From CAYSLC01 sp964431545 (GTDB taxonomy: Bacteria > Desulfobacterota > Desulfobacteria > Desulfobacterales > JAABSP01): a stretch of 60,669 nt of DNA. The stretch is from positions 1 through 60,669 of the forward strand of contig CAYSLC010000006.1 in NCBI GenBank assembly GCA_964431545.1, read 5' to 3'. Each line of letters starts with the position of its first letter. Position 1 is the first letter of the stretch. Made by a program: the position numbers and the translations under genes. Below are positions 8,639-17,288 of this stretch, in pieces. The notes under the pieces were generated by a model, which saw nothing but the letters and a program-made list of their open reading frames with translations, was not told the origin of the DNA and did no database searches.

Positions 8639-9847
8639 ATGTCCCAGAAGGTTCGGAAGGTTGTATTGGCTTACTCCGGCGGACTCGACACGTCCGTCAT
8701 CCTGAAATGGCTCATCGAGACCTATGACTGCGAGGTGGTCGCCTTCAGCGCCGACATCGGGCAGGAGGAGGAGCTGGCGTCGGTGGAGGAGAAGGCCCGG
8801 AGGACCGGCGCGTCGGGGGTTTATATCGACGATCTCAAGGAGGAATTCGTCCGGGAATACGTCTTCCCCGCCTTCCGGGCCAACGCCATCTACGAGGGTC
8901 AGTACCTTCTGGGGACGTCGGTGGCCCGCCCCTTGATCGCCAAACGGCAGATGGAGATCGCGGGGGCCGAGGGCGCCGATGCGGTGAGCCACGGCGCCAC
9001 CGGAAAGGGGAACGATCAGGTCCGGTTCGAACTCGCCTACTACGCCATCGATCCGGCCATCAAGATCATCGCCCCCTGGCGGGAGTGGTCCCTCAATTCC
9101 CGTACGGCCCTCATGGCGTTTGCCGAAAAGCACGGCATCGAGGTGCCGACCACACCCGCCAAGCCGTACAGCACCGACCGGAACCTTCTCCACATCAGCT
9201 ATGAGGGGGGCGTCCTGGAGGATCCCTGGAATCCGCCCTCCGAAGAGATGTACACCCTTTCCGTCTCCCCCCGGAACGCCCCGGACCGGCCCGAGGTGAT
9301 CGAGATCACCTTCGAGGCGGGGGATCCCACCGCCGTGGACGGGGAGACCTTGTCGCCGGCGGCGCTTTTGAAACGGTTGAACACATTGGGCGGCCGCCAC
9401 GGGATCGGCCGGTCGGACATCGTGGAAAACCGCTTCGTGGGGATGAAGTCGAGGGGCGTCTACGAAACCCCCGGGGGAACGATCCTGAGGACCGCCCACA
9501 TCGCCATGGAGTCGATCACCATGGACCGGGAGGTGATGCACCTCCGGGATTCCCTGATCCCCAAGTACGCCGAACTCGTCTACTACGGCTTCTGGTTCTC
9601 CCCCGAGATGAAGATCCTCCAGGAGACCATCGACCGGACCCAGGCGAACGTCTCCGGGGTCGTTCGGCTTGAACTCTACAAGGGCAACTGCCGGGTCCTG
9701 GGACGGCGGTCCGAACGATCCATCTACAGCCAGGACTTCGCCACCTTCGAGGATGACGCGGTTTACAGCCAAAAGGACGCCGAGGGGTTTATCAAGCTCA
9801 ACGCCCTGCGGTTGCGGATCCAGAAGATGATGGAACAGGGCGGCTGA
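8639..9847 (+). CDS. argG: Argininosuccinate synthase
   Basis: Joins citrulline and aspartate in an ATP-dependent step. The ATG at 8639 gives 402 residues, starting with the PP-loop LAYSGGLDTSVILKWL that binds ATP. Family motifs include SHGATGKGNDQVRFEL, KPYSTDRNLLHISYEGG and KSRGVYETPGG. Upstream codons open to 8588 lack similarity, so the later start is preferred. The 47-base gap after argF holds no obvious regulatory structure. Confidence 0.97.
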   Translation: MSQKVRKVVLAYSGGLDTSVILKWLIETYDCEVVAFSADIGQEEELASVEEKARRTGASGVYIDDLKEEFVREYVFPAFRANAIYEGQYLLGTSVARPLIAKRQMEIAGAEGADAVSHGATGKGNDQVRFELAYYAIDPAIKIIAPWREWSLNSRTALMAFAEKHGIEVPTTPAKPYSTDRNLLHISYEGGVLEDPWNPPSEEMYTLSVSPRNAPDRPEVIEITFEAGDPTAVDGETLSPAALLKRLNTLGGRHGIGRSDIVENRFVGMKSRGVYETPGGTILRTAHIAMESITMDREVMHLRDSLIPKYAELVYYGFWFSPEMKILQETIDRTQANVSGVVRLELYKGNCRVLGRRSERSIYSQDFATFEDDAVYSQKDAEGFIKLNALRLRIQKMMEQGG

Positions 9848-9857
9848 AGGCCGGGGC

Positions 9858-11288
9858 ATGTCCGACGACATCGAAAGAAAAGACCCAAAGAACCATAAGC
9901 CCTGGGAGGGCCGCTTCGCCCAGCGGACCGCCCGCATCGTGGAGACGTTCACCGCTTCGATTCAGGTGGACAAGCGGCTCTATGGCCACGACATCGAGGG
10001 CAGCATCGCCCACTGCCGAATGCTCGCCGAGGCGGAGATCATCGGCCGTGAAGAGGCGACGGTTTTGGAGGAGGGTCTTCGGACGGTCAAGGCGGAGATC
10101 GAAGCCGGCGACTTCCGGTACGACGATGCCCTGGAAGACATCCATATGCACATCGAGTCCCGTTTGGCGGAGCTGGTGGGGCCGGTGGCCCGAAAGCTCC
10201 ACACCGCCCGGAGCCGAAACGATCAGATCGCCCTCGACGTCCGGATGTACCTCCGGGAGGAGACGCGGAGAATCATCGGCCTGCTCCTCGATCTGAGGCG
10301 CACCTTCGTGACATTGGCCGAAGAGCACCTGGGAGCGGTCATTCCCGGATATACGCATCTCCAGCGGGCCCAGCCGGTCCTCCTTTCCCACCATTTCCTC
10401 GCCTACCACGAGATGTTCACCCGGGACGCGGACCGGTTCCGGGACGGCCTCAAACGCATCGATGTGATGCCGCTGGGCAGCGCGGCCCTCGCCGGCACCA
10501 CCTACCCCATCGACCGGGAGTATACCGCGAAGCTGCTCGGGTTTCCGGAGATCTCCGCCAACAGCATGGACGCTGTCTCCGACCGGGACTTCGTGGTCGA
10601 ATTCCTCTCCGCCGCTAGCCTCTGCATGATCCACCTCTCCAGGCTTTCCGAGGAGATGATCCTCTGGGCCTCCTCGGAGTACCGCTTCGTGGATCTGCCC
10701 GACGCCTTCGCCACCGGCAGCAGCATCATGCCACAGAAGAAGAACCCGGACGTTCCCGAGCTGGTCCGGGGGAAAACGGGCCGCGTGGTGGGAGATCTGG
10801 TCTCCATGCTCACCCTGATGAAAGGGCTCCCCCTCGCCTACAACCGGGACATGCAGGAGGACAAGGAGCCGCTCTTCGACGCGGTGGACACCGTGACGGC
10901 CTGCCTTGCGGTGTACATCCAGATGCTGCCGGAGGTCACCTTCAACCGGGAGCGGATGCGCCAGGCCACGGAGACGGGATTCCTCAACGCCACGGACCTC
11001 GCGGATTACCTGGTCACCAAGGGGATGCCCTTCCGGGAGGCCCATGGGTGCGTGGGCCGGGCCGTGGGGTATGCGGCGGAAAACGGCAGGGAACTCCACG
11101 AGCTTTCCCTTAAGGAGCTGCGCCGGTTCTCGAACCTCATCTCCGAGGAGATCTTCCAGGTTCTCGAAACCGATGCGGTGGTCTCCCGCCGAAATTCCCT
11201 CGGGGGGACCGGAACGGATCGGGTGAAGGCGGCCGTGGCCGTCGCCCGTCGCCGCCTCGACCGGGAGAGGACCGAGATCCCCGGATGA
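9858..11288 (+). CDS. argH: Argininosuccinate lyase
   Basis: Cleaves argininosuccinate to arginine and fumarate. The 476-residue protein belongs to the fumarase/aspartase superfamily: KPWEGRFAQRT at the N-terminus, TARSRNDQIALDVRMYL, GYTHLQRAQPVLLSHH, and the signature loop GSSIMPQKKNPDVPEL with the catalytic Ser. It is a little longer than the usual 455-465 residues because of short extensions at both ends. Its stop overlaps the start of the next lipoprotein gene (ATGA). Confidence 0.97.
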   Translation: MSDDIERKDPKNHKPWEGRFAQRTARIVETFTASIQVDKRLYGHDIEGSIAHCRMLAEAEIIGREEATVLEEGLRTVKAEIEAGDFRYDDALEDIHMHIESRLAELVGPVARKLHTARSRNDQIALDVRMYLREETRRIIGLLLDLRRTFVTLAEEHLGAVIPGYTHLQRAQPVLLSHHFLAYHEMFTRDADRFRDGLKRIDVMPLGSAALAGTTYPIDREYTAKLLGFPEISANSMDAVSDRDFVVEFLSAASLCMIHLSRLSEEMILWASSEYRFVDLPDAFATGSSIMPQKKNPDVPELVRGKTGRVVGDLVSMLTLMKGLPLAYNRDMQEDKEPLFDAVDTVTACLAVYIQMLPEVTFNRERMRQATETGFLNATDLADYLVTKGMPFREAHGCVGRAVGYAAENGRELHELSLKELRRFSNLISEEIFQVLETDAVVSRRNSLGGTGTDRVKAAVAVARRRLDRERTEIPG

Positions 11289-11707
11289 TCCCCTCCAAAC
11301 CCTCTCTCCGGGCATGGGTGACCCTCGCGGGGTTGATGGTTCTGCTCTCCTTTCCGGCCGCCTGCGGCAAGAAGGCACCGCCGGCCCCCCCCACGGCGGT
11401 TCCGCCGCCTCCGGTCCGGGACCTGGAAGGAGAGGTGGAAGAGGGCGTGGTCCGCCTCCGGTGGTCCCATCCGGGCGGGAACGTGGAATGGTTCCGACTC
11501 TATCGGTATCGGGCGGGGTTGGATGAACCGGCCTGTGAAGAGTGCCCGATCCGGTTCCGGCGCATCGCGGATCTCCCGGCACAGCCGGAGGGGATGGCGT
11601 ATGCCGCCCCCCTTCCGGAGGGGTATCGCTACCGGTTCAAGGTGGTTCCCGTCGCCCGGGGCGGTCTGAGCGGGGCCGACTCCAACCCCGTCGAGCTGAT
11701 CCACTGA
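11285..11707 (+). CDS. Small lipoprotein with LptM-like N-terminus and a fibronectin-III-like domain
   Basis: A 140-residue secreted lipoprotein: hydrophobic signal, lipobox FPAAC at about residue 26, then the CGKKAPPAPP sequence typical of LptM/YifL-type proteins, followed by a proline-rich linker. Residues about 45-138 look like one fibronectin-III-like domain (VVRLRWSHP at the start, YRYRFKVVPV near the end). LptM helps mature the LPS translocon in E. coli; whether this longer protein does so is inference. It overlaps argH, and dapF lies downstream, the usual neighbourhood of lptM genes, but lysA is absent. Confidence 0.75.
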   Translation: MIPSKPSLRAWVTLAGLMVLLSFPAACGKKAPPAPPTAVPPPPVRDLEGEVEEGVVRLRWSHPGGNVEWFRLYRYRAGLDEPACEECPIRFRRIADLPAQPEGMAYAAPLPEGYRYRFKVVPVARGGLSGADSNPVELIH

Positions 11708-11797
11708 ATCCTTATTGCGCTTTTTTCTTCCCCGGCTTCACAGAAGATAGGAGTGGCGGGAATCGGCCGGTTGGTGGGGAATGTGGGAACTTTTCCA

Positions 11798-11825
11798 TTG
11801 ACTATTCCAAATGGGAAGCTATAGT
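11798..11825 (+). promoter_or_regulatory. Predicted sigma70 promoter for dapF
   Basis: TTGACT (11798-11803), a 16-base spacer and TATAGT (11820-11825) match the sigma70 consensus closely and lie 83 bases upstream of the dapF start, in the 200-base gap that follows the arg operon. Confidence 0.6.
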
Positions 11826-11908
11826 TGATTTTCTGCCGGAAACGGGGACATTCGGGCACGTCTCTTCCCCTGATCCGAACCCGGAGGGCTTGCACCGGTA
11901 ACACGTCC

Positions 11909-12736
11909 ATGAATACGATACCCTTTTCCAAGCTGAACGGCTGTGGGAACGACTTCATCCTCATCGACAACCGGGCCTCGGTCGTACCCGAGGATCGGCT
12001 TCGGGAATTCACTGTCCATGTCTGCCGGCGAAAACTGTCCGTCGGGGCCGATGGGCTGATCCTGATCGAACCATCCACCAACGGCGCCGATTTCAGATGG
12101 CGGTTTTTCAATTCCGACGGCAGCACCGCCGAGATGTGCGGCAACGGCGCCCGCTGCGCCGCCCGGTTTGCCTACCTGCACGGGATCGCGGGCCCGGAGA
12201 TGGTATTCGAAACGGAGGTCGGCCCCATCCACGCCCGGATGGAGGACCGCCGGGTCCTGCTTAAAATGACCGAACCCCGGGATCTCCGGTTGGATGTTCC
12301 CCTCGACCTGGACGGCCGTCGGATGACCGTCCATGGGGTCAACACCGGGGTCCCCCACGCAGTGGTGCTGCCGAACGGAAACGAGGCCTTCGACGTGGTG
12401 GAGACGGGGAGACGGATCCGGTACCATGAGGCCTTCGCTCCGGCCGGCGCCAATGTGAATTTTCTCTCCCAGGGCAAGGACGGCCGGTGGATCAACCGCA
12501 CCTACGAACGCGGCGTGGAGGACGAGACCCTCGCCTGCGGAACGGGCTGCGTGGCCGGCGCCCTGATTCTGTCCCGGGTCACGGGGCACCCGTCCCCCAT
12601 ACACCTTCTTACCCGGAGCGGCGGAACGCTCACCATCCGGTTTCGGGAGCGGGATGGCCGATATGAGGAGGTCCATCTGGAAGGGGATGCCCGGGTGGTC
12701 TACTCGGGTCACCTGACGGAGGAGGCCTGGCGTTGA
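11909..12736 (+). CDS. dapF: Diaminopimelate epimerase
   Basis: Interconverts LL- and meso-diaminopimelate for lysine and peptidoglycan synthesis, using two cysteines without cofactor. The ATG at 11909 gives 275 residues starting MNTIPFSKLNGCGNDFILID. Both catalytic cysteines are present: MCGNGARCAA (about 73) and ETLACGTGCVAGA (about 211). The open frame extends to 11825 but that part overlaps the predicted promoter. The stop overlaps the TTG start of folK. Confidence 0.96.
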   Translation: MNTIPFSKLNGCGNDFILIDNRASVVPEDRLREFTVHVCRRKLSVGADGLILIEPSTNGADFRWRFFNSDGSTAEMCGNGARCAARFAYLHGIAGPEMVFETEVGPIHARMEDRRVLLKMTEPRDLRLDVPLDLDGRRMTVHGVNTGVPHAVVLPNGNEAFDVVETGRRIRYHEAFAPAGANVNFLSQGKDGRWINRTYERGVEDETLACGTGCVAGALILSRVTGHPSPIHLLTRSGGTLTIRFRERDGRYEEVHLEGDARVVYSGHLTEEAWR

Positions 12737-13242
12737 ATCCGGATGACCGGCCATGGCACACGGTCCTCATCGGCCTCGGCTCCAACAAGGGGGATAAGAG
12801 GGCCAACTGCGCCAACGGCCTGGCCGGACTGATGGAGACCGGGCGGTGCAGATTGTCGGCCGAATCCCCCTATTATTGTACGGAGCCGGTGGCCTACGTA
12901 GCGCAGGACTGGTTCGTCAACGCCGTGGCCAAAATCGCCACCACCTACGGACCTGAAGAGCTTCTCCGGGCCCTGAAGCGGATCGAGGAAAGGGCCGGAA
13001 GAGCCGCCGGGGGGATCCGCTTCGGCCCCCGTGAACTCGATCTCGATATCCTTTTCTATGACGACCGGATCATTGAAACCGAGCGGCTGACCATCCCCCA
13101 TCCCCGCCTCCACGAGCGCCGGTTCGTTCTCCGTCCCTTGTGCGACATCGCGCCGGAGATGGTCCATCCCCTTCTCCGTCGATCCGTCCGGGAGCTTCTC
13201 GGGGGATTGAACGACGGCGCCCGGGAAGTGGTGCCGTGCTGA
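12733..13242 (+). CDS. folK: 2-amino-4-hydroxy-6-hydroxymethyldihydropteridine pyrophosphokinase
   Basis: Transfers pyrophosphate from ATP to the pterin precursor of folate. The 169-residue protein has the GLGSNKGDK N-terminus, ESPYYCTEPV, the family signature RFGPRELDLDILFY and the IPHPRLHERRFVLRPL segment. The TTG start is coupled to the dapF stop (TTGA). Folate supply fits the folate-dependent fhs gene further on, though they are not in one operon. Confidence 0.94.
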   Translation: MNPDDRPWHTVLIGLGSNKGDKRANCANGLAGLMETGRCRLSAESPYYCTEPVAYVAQDWFVNAVAKIATTYGPEELLRALKRIEERAGRAAGGIRFGPRELDLDILFYDDRIIETERLTIPHPRLHERRFVLRPLCDIAPEMVHPLLRRSVRELLGGLNDGAREVVPC

Positions 13243-13324
13243 TCCGCTTTTGGAGCGTCGCGTGTCGGGGCGCCGGCCGCGTCTCCCATTCGAAATCACA
13301 GGAATCCAAGGAGGAAAGAGACAT

Positions 13325-13969
13325 ATGAAGTTTTTCATCGATACCGCCAACGTCGATCATATCCGGGAAGCCCACGAAATGGGAATGGTGGACGGCGTAA
13401 CCACCAATCCCTCCCTGATCGCCAAGGAAGGAGGCGATTTCGAGGAGATCATCCGGGAGATCTGCCGGATCGTGGACGGGCCCATCAGCGCCGAGGCGGT
13501 CAGCCTCGAGACGGCGGGGATGCTCTCCGAGGCCCGCCATCTGGCCGGTATCCACGAGAACGTCGTGGTGAAGATTCCCATGACCGTGGAGGGATTGAAA
13601 GCGGTCCGTCAAGCCACGGAGGAGGGGATCAAAACCAACGTCACCCTGGTCTTCTCCCCGCTCCAGGCCCTGATGGCGGCCAAGGCGGGGGCCACCTATG
13701 TCAGTCCGTTCGTGGGGCGGCTGGATGACCTCTCCCAGGATGGGCTCCAGCTGGTACAGCAGATCGTCGACATCTACGACAACTATGATTACACCACCGA
13801 GGTGATCGTCGCCAGCGTCCGGAATCCGCTCCATGTGCTGGAGTCGGCCCTGATGGGGGCCCATATCGCCACCATTCCGTTCAATGTGCTCAGCAAATTG
13901 GCCGCCCATCCTCTGACGGACAAGGGCATCCAATCGTTTCTCAAAGACTGGGACACCCTCAAAAAATAG
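13325..13969 (+). CDS. Transaldolase / fructose-6-phosphate aldolase family protein
   Basis: A 214-residue class-I aldolase of the short transaldolase (Fsa/TalC) family. It begins MKFFIDTANVDHIREA, has TTNPSLIAKEG, the Schiff-base lysine in VVVKIPMTVEGLKA (about residue 82), and the IPFNVLSKL ending. Short forms are decamers that work either as transaldolases in the pentose-phosphate pathway or as fructose-6-phosphate aldolases, and sequence alone does not separate the two. The start has a strong AAGGAGGAAAG ribosome-binding site. Confidence 0.92.
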   Translation: MKFFIDTANVDHIREAHEMGMVDGVTTNPSLIAKEGGDFEEIIREICRIVDGPISAEAVSLETAGMLSEARHLAGIHENVVVKIPMTVEGLKAVRQATEEGIKTNVTLVFSPLQALMAAKAGATYVSPFVGRLDDLSQDGLQLVQQIVDIYDNYDYTTEVIVASVRNPLHVLESALMGAHIATIPFNVLSKLAAHPLTDKGIQSFLKDWDTLKK

Positions 13970-13986
13970 CCCGGTCCCAGGGTAAG

Positions 13987-14556
13987 GTGCAAATGGCTAT
14001 CGCGCGGATCAAGGTACTGCTCACCCATCCGACCTTTCTAACCCTGTTCCGGGTTCTGGCGGCGCCGGGGATCGTCCTGCTGATGCTCTATCCCACGCGG
14101 CTCGCCTCGTTTCTGGCCGCCATTTTGTTCAGCCTCGCCGCCATCACCGACTACCTGGACGGCTACTTCGCCCGTCGGAACGGCTTGGTCTCCAATTTCG
14201 GGAAGATGATGGACCCCATGGCCGACAAGCTCCTGGTCGCCTCGTCTTTGATCATGCTCACCTCCCACGGCTGGATCCCCGGCTGGATGGTCTGCATCAT
14301 CATCGGAAGGGAGATCGCCATCACCGGTCTTCGGGGGGTCGTGGCGGGGGAGGGCAAAGACACCTCCGCCTCCTGGCTGGGGAAGTACAAGACCGGTTTC
14401 CAGATCGCCGCCATCATTCCCCTGCTGTTCCATTATCCGTATTTCGGGGTCGACCTGCATGTGGTGGGGATGTTTTTCCTATGGTGCGCGCTGGTGCTCA
14501 CCCTCTGGTCCGGCACCGACTATGTTTTTCGGTTCCGTCATATTTTCTGGAGCTAA
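13987..14556 (+). CDS. pgsA: CDP-diacylglycerol-glycerol-3-phosphate 3-phosphatidyltransferase
   Basis: Integral-membrane enzyme that makes phosphatidylglycerol phosphate. The protein of 187-189 residues contains the complete CDP-alcohol phosphotransferase motif: DYLDGYFARRNG at about 57 followed by GKMMDPMADK at about 75, with all metal-binding aspartates, plus about five hydrophobic segments. A GTG at 13987 and an ATG at 13993 are both possible starts, differing by two residues. Two tRNA genes follow. Confidence 0.95.
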   Translation: MQMAIARIKVLLTHPTFLTLFRVLAAPGIVLLMLYPTRLASFLAAILFSLAAITDYLDGYFARRNGLVSNFGKMMDPMADKLLVASSLIMLTSHGWIPGWMVCIIIGREIAITGLRGVVAGEGKDTSASWLGKYKTGFQIAAIIPLLFHYPYFGVDLHVVGMFFLWCALVLTLWSGTDYVFRFRHIFWS

Positions 14557-14563
14557 TTTTTTC

Positions 14564-14592
14564 TTGACAAACGGGGTGCAACTCTTTAAATA
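14564..14592 (+). promoter_or_regulatory. Predicted tRNA operon promoter
   Basis: TTGACA (14564-14569), a 17-base spacer and TAAATA (14587-14592) lie 16 bases upstream of tRNA-Gly, in AT-rich sequence that contrasts with its surroundings. Confidence 0.65.
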
Positions 14593-14608
14593 ATAGATTC
14601 TTGACTGA

Positions 14609-14683
<75 letters not shown>

Positions 14684-14691
14684 TTTTTTTT

Positions 14692-14766
14692 GGCGGCATA
14701 GCCAAGTGGTAAGGCAGCGGTCTGCAAAACCGTTATTCTCCGGTTCGAATCCGGATGCCGCCTCCA
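14692..14766 (+). tRNA. tRNA-Cys (anticodon GCA)
   Basis: Acceptor GGCGGCA (14692-14698) pairs with TGCCGCC (14756-14762). The anticodon loop CTGCAAA gives GCA, and the T arm is CCGG-TTCGAAT-CCGG. CCA is encoded (14764-14766). It lies eight bases after tRNA-Gly and is probably co-transcribed with it. Confidence 0.97.
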
Positions 14767-14790
14767 GGTTCTCCAAATGGTTAGGACCAA

Positions 14791-14840
14791 TGGGCTATGA
14801 CCGGTGGGCTATGACAGGATGGTTGTCATAGCCTTTTTTA
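14791..14840 (+). terminator. tRNA operon terminator with duplicated 5' arm
   Basis: GGCTATGACA (14807-14816) pairs with TGTCATAGCC (14824-14833) around a seven-base loop and is followed by six Ts. The 5' arm is part of a 14-base tandem duplication, TGGGCTATGACCGG (14791-14804) and TGGGCTATGACAGG (14805-14818), so an alternative pairing with the first copy is possible. The T-run overlaps the stop codon of the convergent hutH gene. Confidence 0.85.
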
Positions 14841-16430
14841 TTTAGTGGGCCGGCCGCTCCCTTCCGGGGCTCCTGCCGTGACCCCTCCATCGAGCACGCC
14901 GATCTCCTGCTCCACCGCCCCGATGATCTCCCCCGACCGGATCAGCCCGCGGACCGTTTCTATGTCCGTGGCGATCACCCGGTCCGCCTCCAGGTGGGGG
15001 ACCCTTTTCCGGATGGTCTTGTAGGCCGCGAAGGATCCCCTTCCCGGCTTGAGGTTGGTGAAGAGGTCCATCGCCTGGGCGGCGCAGAGCAGTTCGATGG
15101 CCGCCACGTTTTCGGCGTTGTCCACCATCGTCCGGGCCTTTCGGGCCGAGATGGCGCCCATGGAGACGTGGTCCTCCTTGTTGGCGGAGGTGGGGATCGA
15201 GTCCACCGAGGCGGGATGGGAGAGGACCTTGTTTTCCGAGACCAGCGCCGCGGCGGTGTACTGGGCGATCATCAGGCCGGAGTGGAGGCCGCCGTCGCTC
15301 ACCAGGAAAGCGGGCAGGCCGCTCAGCTTCGGGTTGACCAGGCGCTCGATCCGCCGCTCGGAGATGTTGGCCAGTTCGGCCACGGCGATTCCGAGGAAAT
15401 CGAGGGCCATGGCCACCGGCTGACCGTGAAAGTTCCCCCCCAGGAGGAAATCCCCCTCCCCGGCAAAGATCAGGGGGTTGTTGGTGGAGGCGTTCATTTC
15501 CGTTTCGATCACCCGTTTGGCGTAGTCGATGGCGTCCCGGCTGGCGCCATGGACCTGTGGGGAGCATCGCAGCGTATAGGCGTCCTGGACCCGGAAGCAG
15601 TCCTTGTGGGAGCTGATGATCTCGCTGTCCGCCACGAGCCGAAGCAGGTTTCCGGCGGCCGCGGTCTGCCCCGGATGGGGCCGCACGGCGTGGATACGGG
15701 GGTGGAATTCGGTCCGGCTGCCCATGAGCACCTCCAGGCTCATGGCGGCGGCGATATCCGCCGCCTTGGAGAGGCGAAGGGCATCGTAAACCGACAGGCC
15801 GCCCACGGCGGTCATCACCTGGGTGCCGTTGACCAGGGCCAGTCCTTCGGCGGACTCCAGCCTGAGGGGCGAAAACCCCCGAGCGGCCAGGGCGTCGGCC
15901 CCGGAGAGGGTCCGGCCGTCCACCCGCGCCGCCCCCATTCCCATGAGCACCAGGGAGAGGTGAGCCAGGGGCGCCAGGTCTCCGCTCGCCCCGACGGAGC
16001 CCTGGATCGGGATCAGCGGATGGATTCCGCTGTTGAGCATCTCCACCAGCCGGGCGGCGGTCTCCAGCCGGATACCGGCGTTGCCGCGGGCGAAGTCCTT
16101 GATGCGCAGGGCCATGACCCCGCGGACCGTCTCCTCGTCGAAGGGCTCTCCCACGCCGGCGGCGTGGCTCATGAGGATGTTCCGCTGGAGGGCCCGGGCG
16201 TCCTCCTTGGAGATGGTCACGTCGCTCAACGCGCCGAAACCGGTGGTCACGCCGTAGATGGTCCGCTCCTCGGCGACCCATCCGTCCACCAGCCGGCGGG
16301 CGGCGGTGATCCGTTCTTCGGCGGCCGGACTGAGGGCGGCCCGGGCGCCCTCCCTGGCGATGGCCGCCAGGTCCGAAAGGGTCATGCCGTCCAGGCCGAG
16401 GATGATGGTCCGTTCTTCTCCCATGTTCAC
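14838..16430 (-). CDS. hutH: Histidine ammonia-lyase
   Basis: Deaminates L-histidine to urocanate using the self-formed MIO cofactor. The 530-residue protein has the MIO triad in GSVGASGDLAPLAH (about 148-161). The selectivity motif NILMSHAAGVG (Ser-His) is the histidine form rather than the His-Leu of tyrosine or Phe-Leu of phenylalanine lyases. The KEDHVSM segment carries the HAL-type Glu. No hutU, hutI or hutG is nearby, so urocanate would need enzymes encoded elsewhere. It follows an aminotransferase gene and overlaps its stop. Confidence 0.93.
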   Translation of the reverse strand: MNMGEERTIILGLDGMTLSDLAAIAREGARAALSPAAEERITAARRLVDGWVAEERTIYGVTTGFGALSDVTISKEDARALQRNILMSHAAGVGEPFDEETVRGVMALRIKDFARGNAGIRLETAARLVEMLNSGIHPLIPIQGSVGASGDLAPLAHLSLVLMGMGAARVDGRTLSGADALAARGFSPLRLESAEGLALVNGTQVMTAVGGLSVYDALRLSKAADIAAAMSLEVLMGSRTEFHPRIHAVRPHPGQTAAAGNLLRLVADSEIISSHKDCFRVQDAYTLRCSPQVHGASRDAIDYAKRVIETEMNASTNNPLIFAGEGDFLLGGNFHGQPVAMALDFLGIAVAELANISERRIERLVNPKLSGLPAFLVSDGGLHSGLMIAQYTAAALVSENKVLSHPASVDSIPTSANKEDHVSMGAISARKARTMVDNAENVAAIELLCAAQAMDLFTNLKPGRGSFAAYKTIRKRVPHLEADRVIATDIETVRGLIRSGEIIGAVEQEIGVLDGGVTAGAPEGSGRPTK

Positions 16431-17269
16431 CCCCCGGCGGTCAATTCCCGGAAGGCCCTCTGGATCTTCCGGGTCACCGGTCCGGGGGCCCCGGCGCCGA
16501 TGGGCTCACCGTCACAGGCCACCACCGGCATCACCTCGGTGGTGGTTCCCAGCAGCATGGCTTCCTGGGCCTCCCGGAGCTGGTGGTCGAAGATGGGGAA
16601 CTCCTCCGTTGGAACGGACAGCTCCCGGCAGAGTTCCAGAACGACCTCCCGGGTGATGCCGGCGAGGATATAGTTGGTCCGGGGCGGCGTGACCAGGCAA
16701 CCGTCGAACACGGCGCAGAAATTGGTGTGGGAGCCGTCGGTGACGGCGCCGTCCCGGACGAAGACCGCCTCCTTGACCCTTCGGCGGCGGGCCTCCTCGG
16801 CGGCCAGGACGTTGGGAAGCAGGGCCACGGTTTTGATGTCGCACCGGGCCCACCGGTTGTCCGGCACCAGGATGACCCCCACGCCCTTTTCCGCCTCCGC
16901 GGGGTCCGCCGAGAAGGGGGATGCCGACAGGTAGACGGTCGGGGGGGGCGCTGGGTCCGGAAACGGGTGCTTCCGCGGGGCCTGCCCCCGGGTGATCTGG
17001 AGGTAGATGGCCGCGTCTCCTTCGAGGAGGCCGTTCTCCCGGAGAAGGATCTCCGGAAGCGGGGGGATGGCGTCCAGGTCGGGAACGATGATCCGGAGTT
17101 CCCGCAGGCTCCGCCGCAGTCGACGGAAGTGGGCATCCAACCGGAAGGGGCGCCCCCGGTAGGCGCGGATCACCTCGTAGACCCCGTCGGCGAAGACGAA
17201 CCCCCGGTCCTCGGGGGAGATCCGGACGTCGGTTTTGGGCATCATACGGCCGTTGAAATAGACGATCAT
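16427..17269 (-). CDS. dat: D-amino-acid transaminase (class IV, PLP-dependent)
   Basis: Class-IV aminotransferase, most like D-alanine transaminase, which makes D-glutamate or D-alanine for peptidoglycan. The ATG at 17269 gives 280 residues. Lys146 in CDIKTVALLPNVLA is the PLP lysine. YLQITRGQAPRKHPFP matches the carboxylate-trap motif of D-amino-acid enzymes, and DGSHTNFCAVFDG and NYILAGITREVVLEL follow. A branched-chain or aminodeoxychorismate function is less likely but not excluded. The longer open frame upstream lies inside the ABC gene. Confidence 0.85.
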   Translation of the reverse strand: MIVYFNGRMMPKTDVRISPEDRGFVFADGVYEVIRAYRGRPFRLDAHFRRLRRSLRELRIIVPDLDAIPPLPEILLRENGLLEGDAAIYLQITRGQAPRKHPFPDPAPPPTVYLSASPFSADPAEAEKGVGVILVPDNRWARCDIKTVALLPNVLAAEEARRRRVKEAVFVRDGAVTDGSHTNFCAVFDGCLVTPPRTNYILAGITREVVLELCRELSVPTEEFPIFDHQLREAQEAMLLGTTTEVMPVVACDGEPIGAGAPGPVTRKIQRAFRELTAGG

Positions 17270-17288
17270 AAAGACCTTCCTTTCGGTT

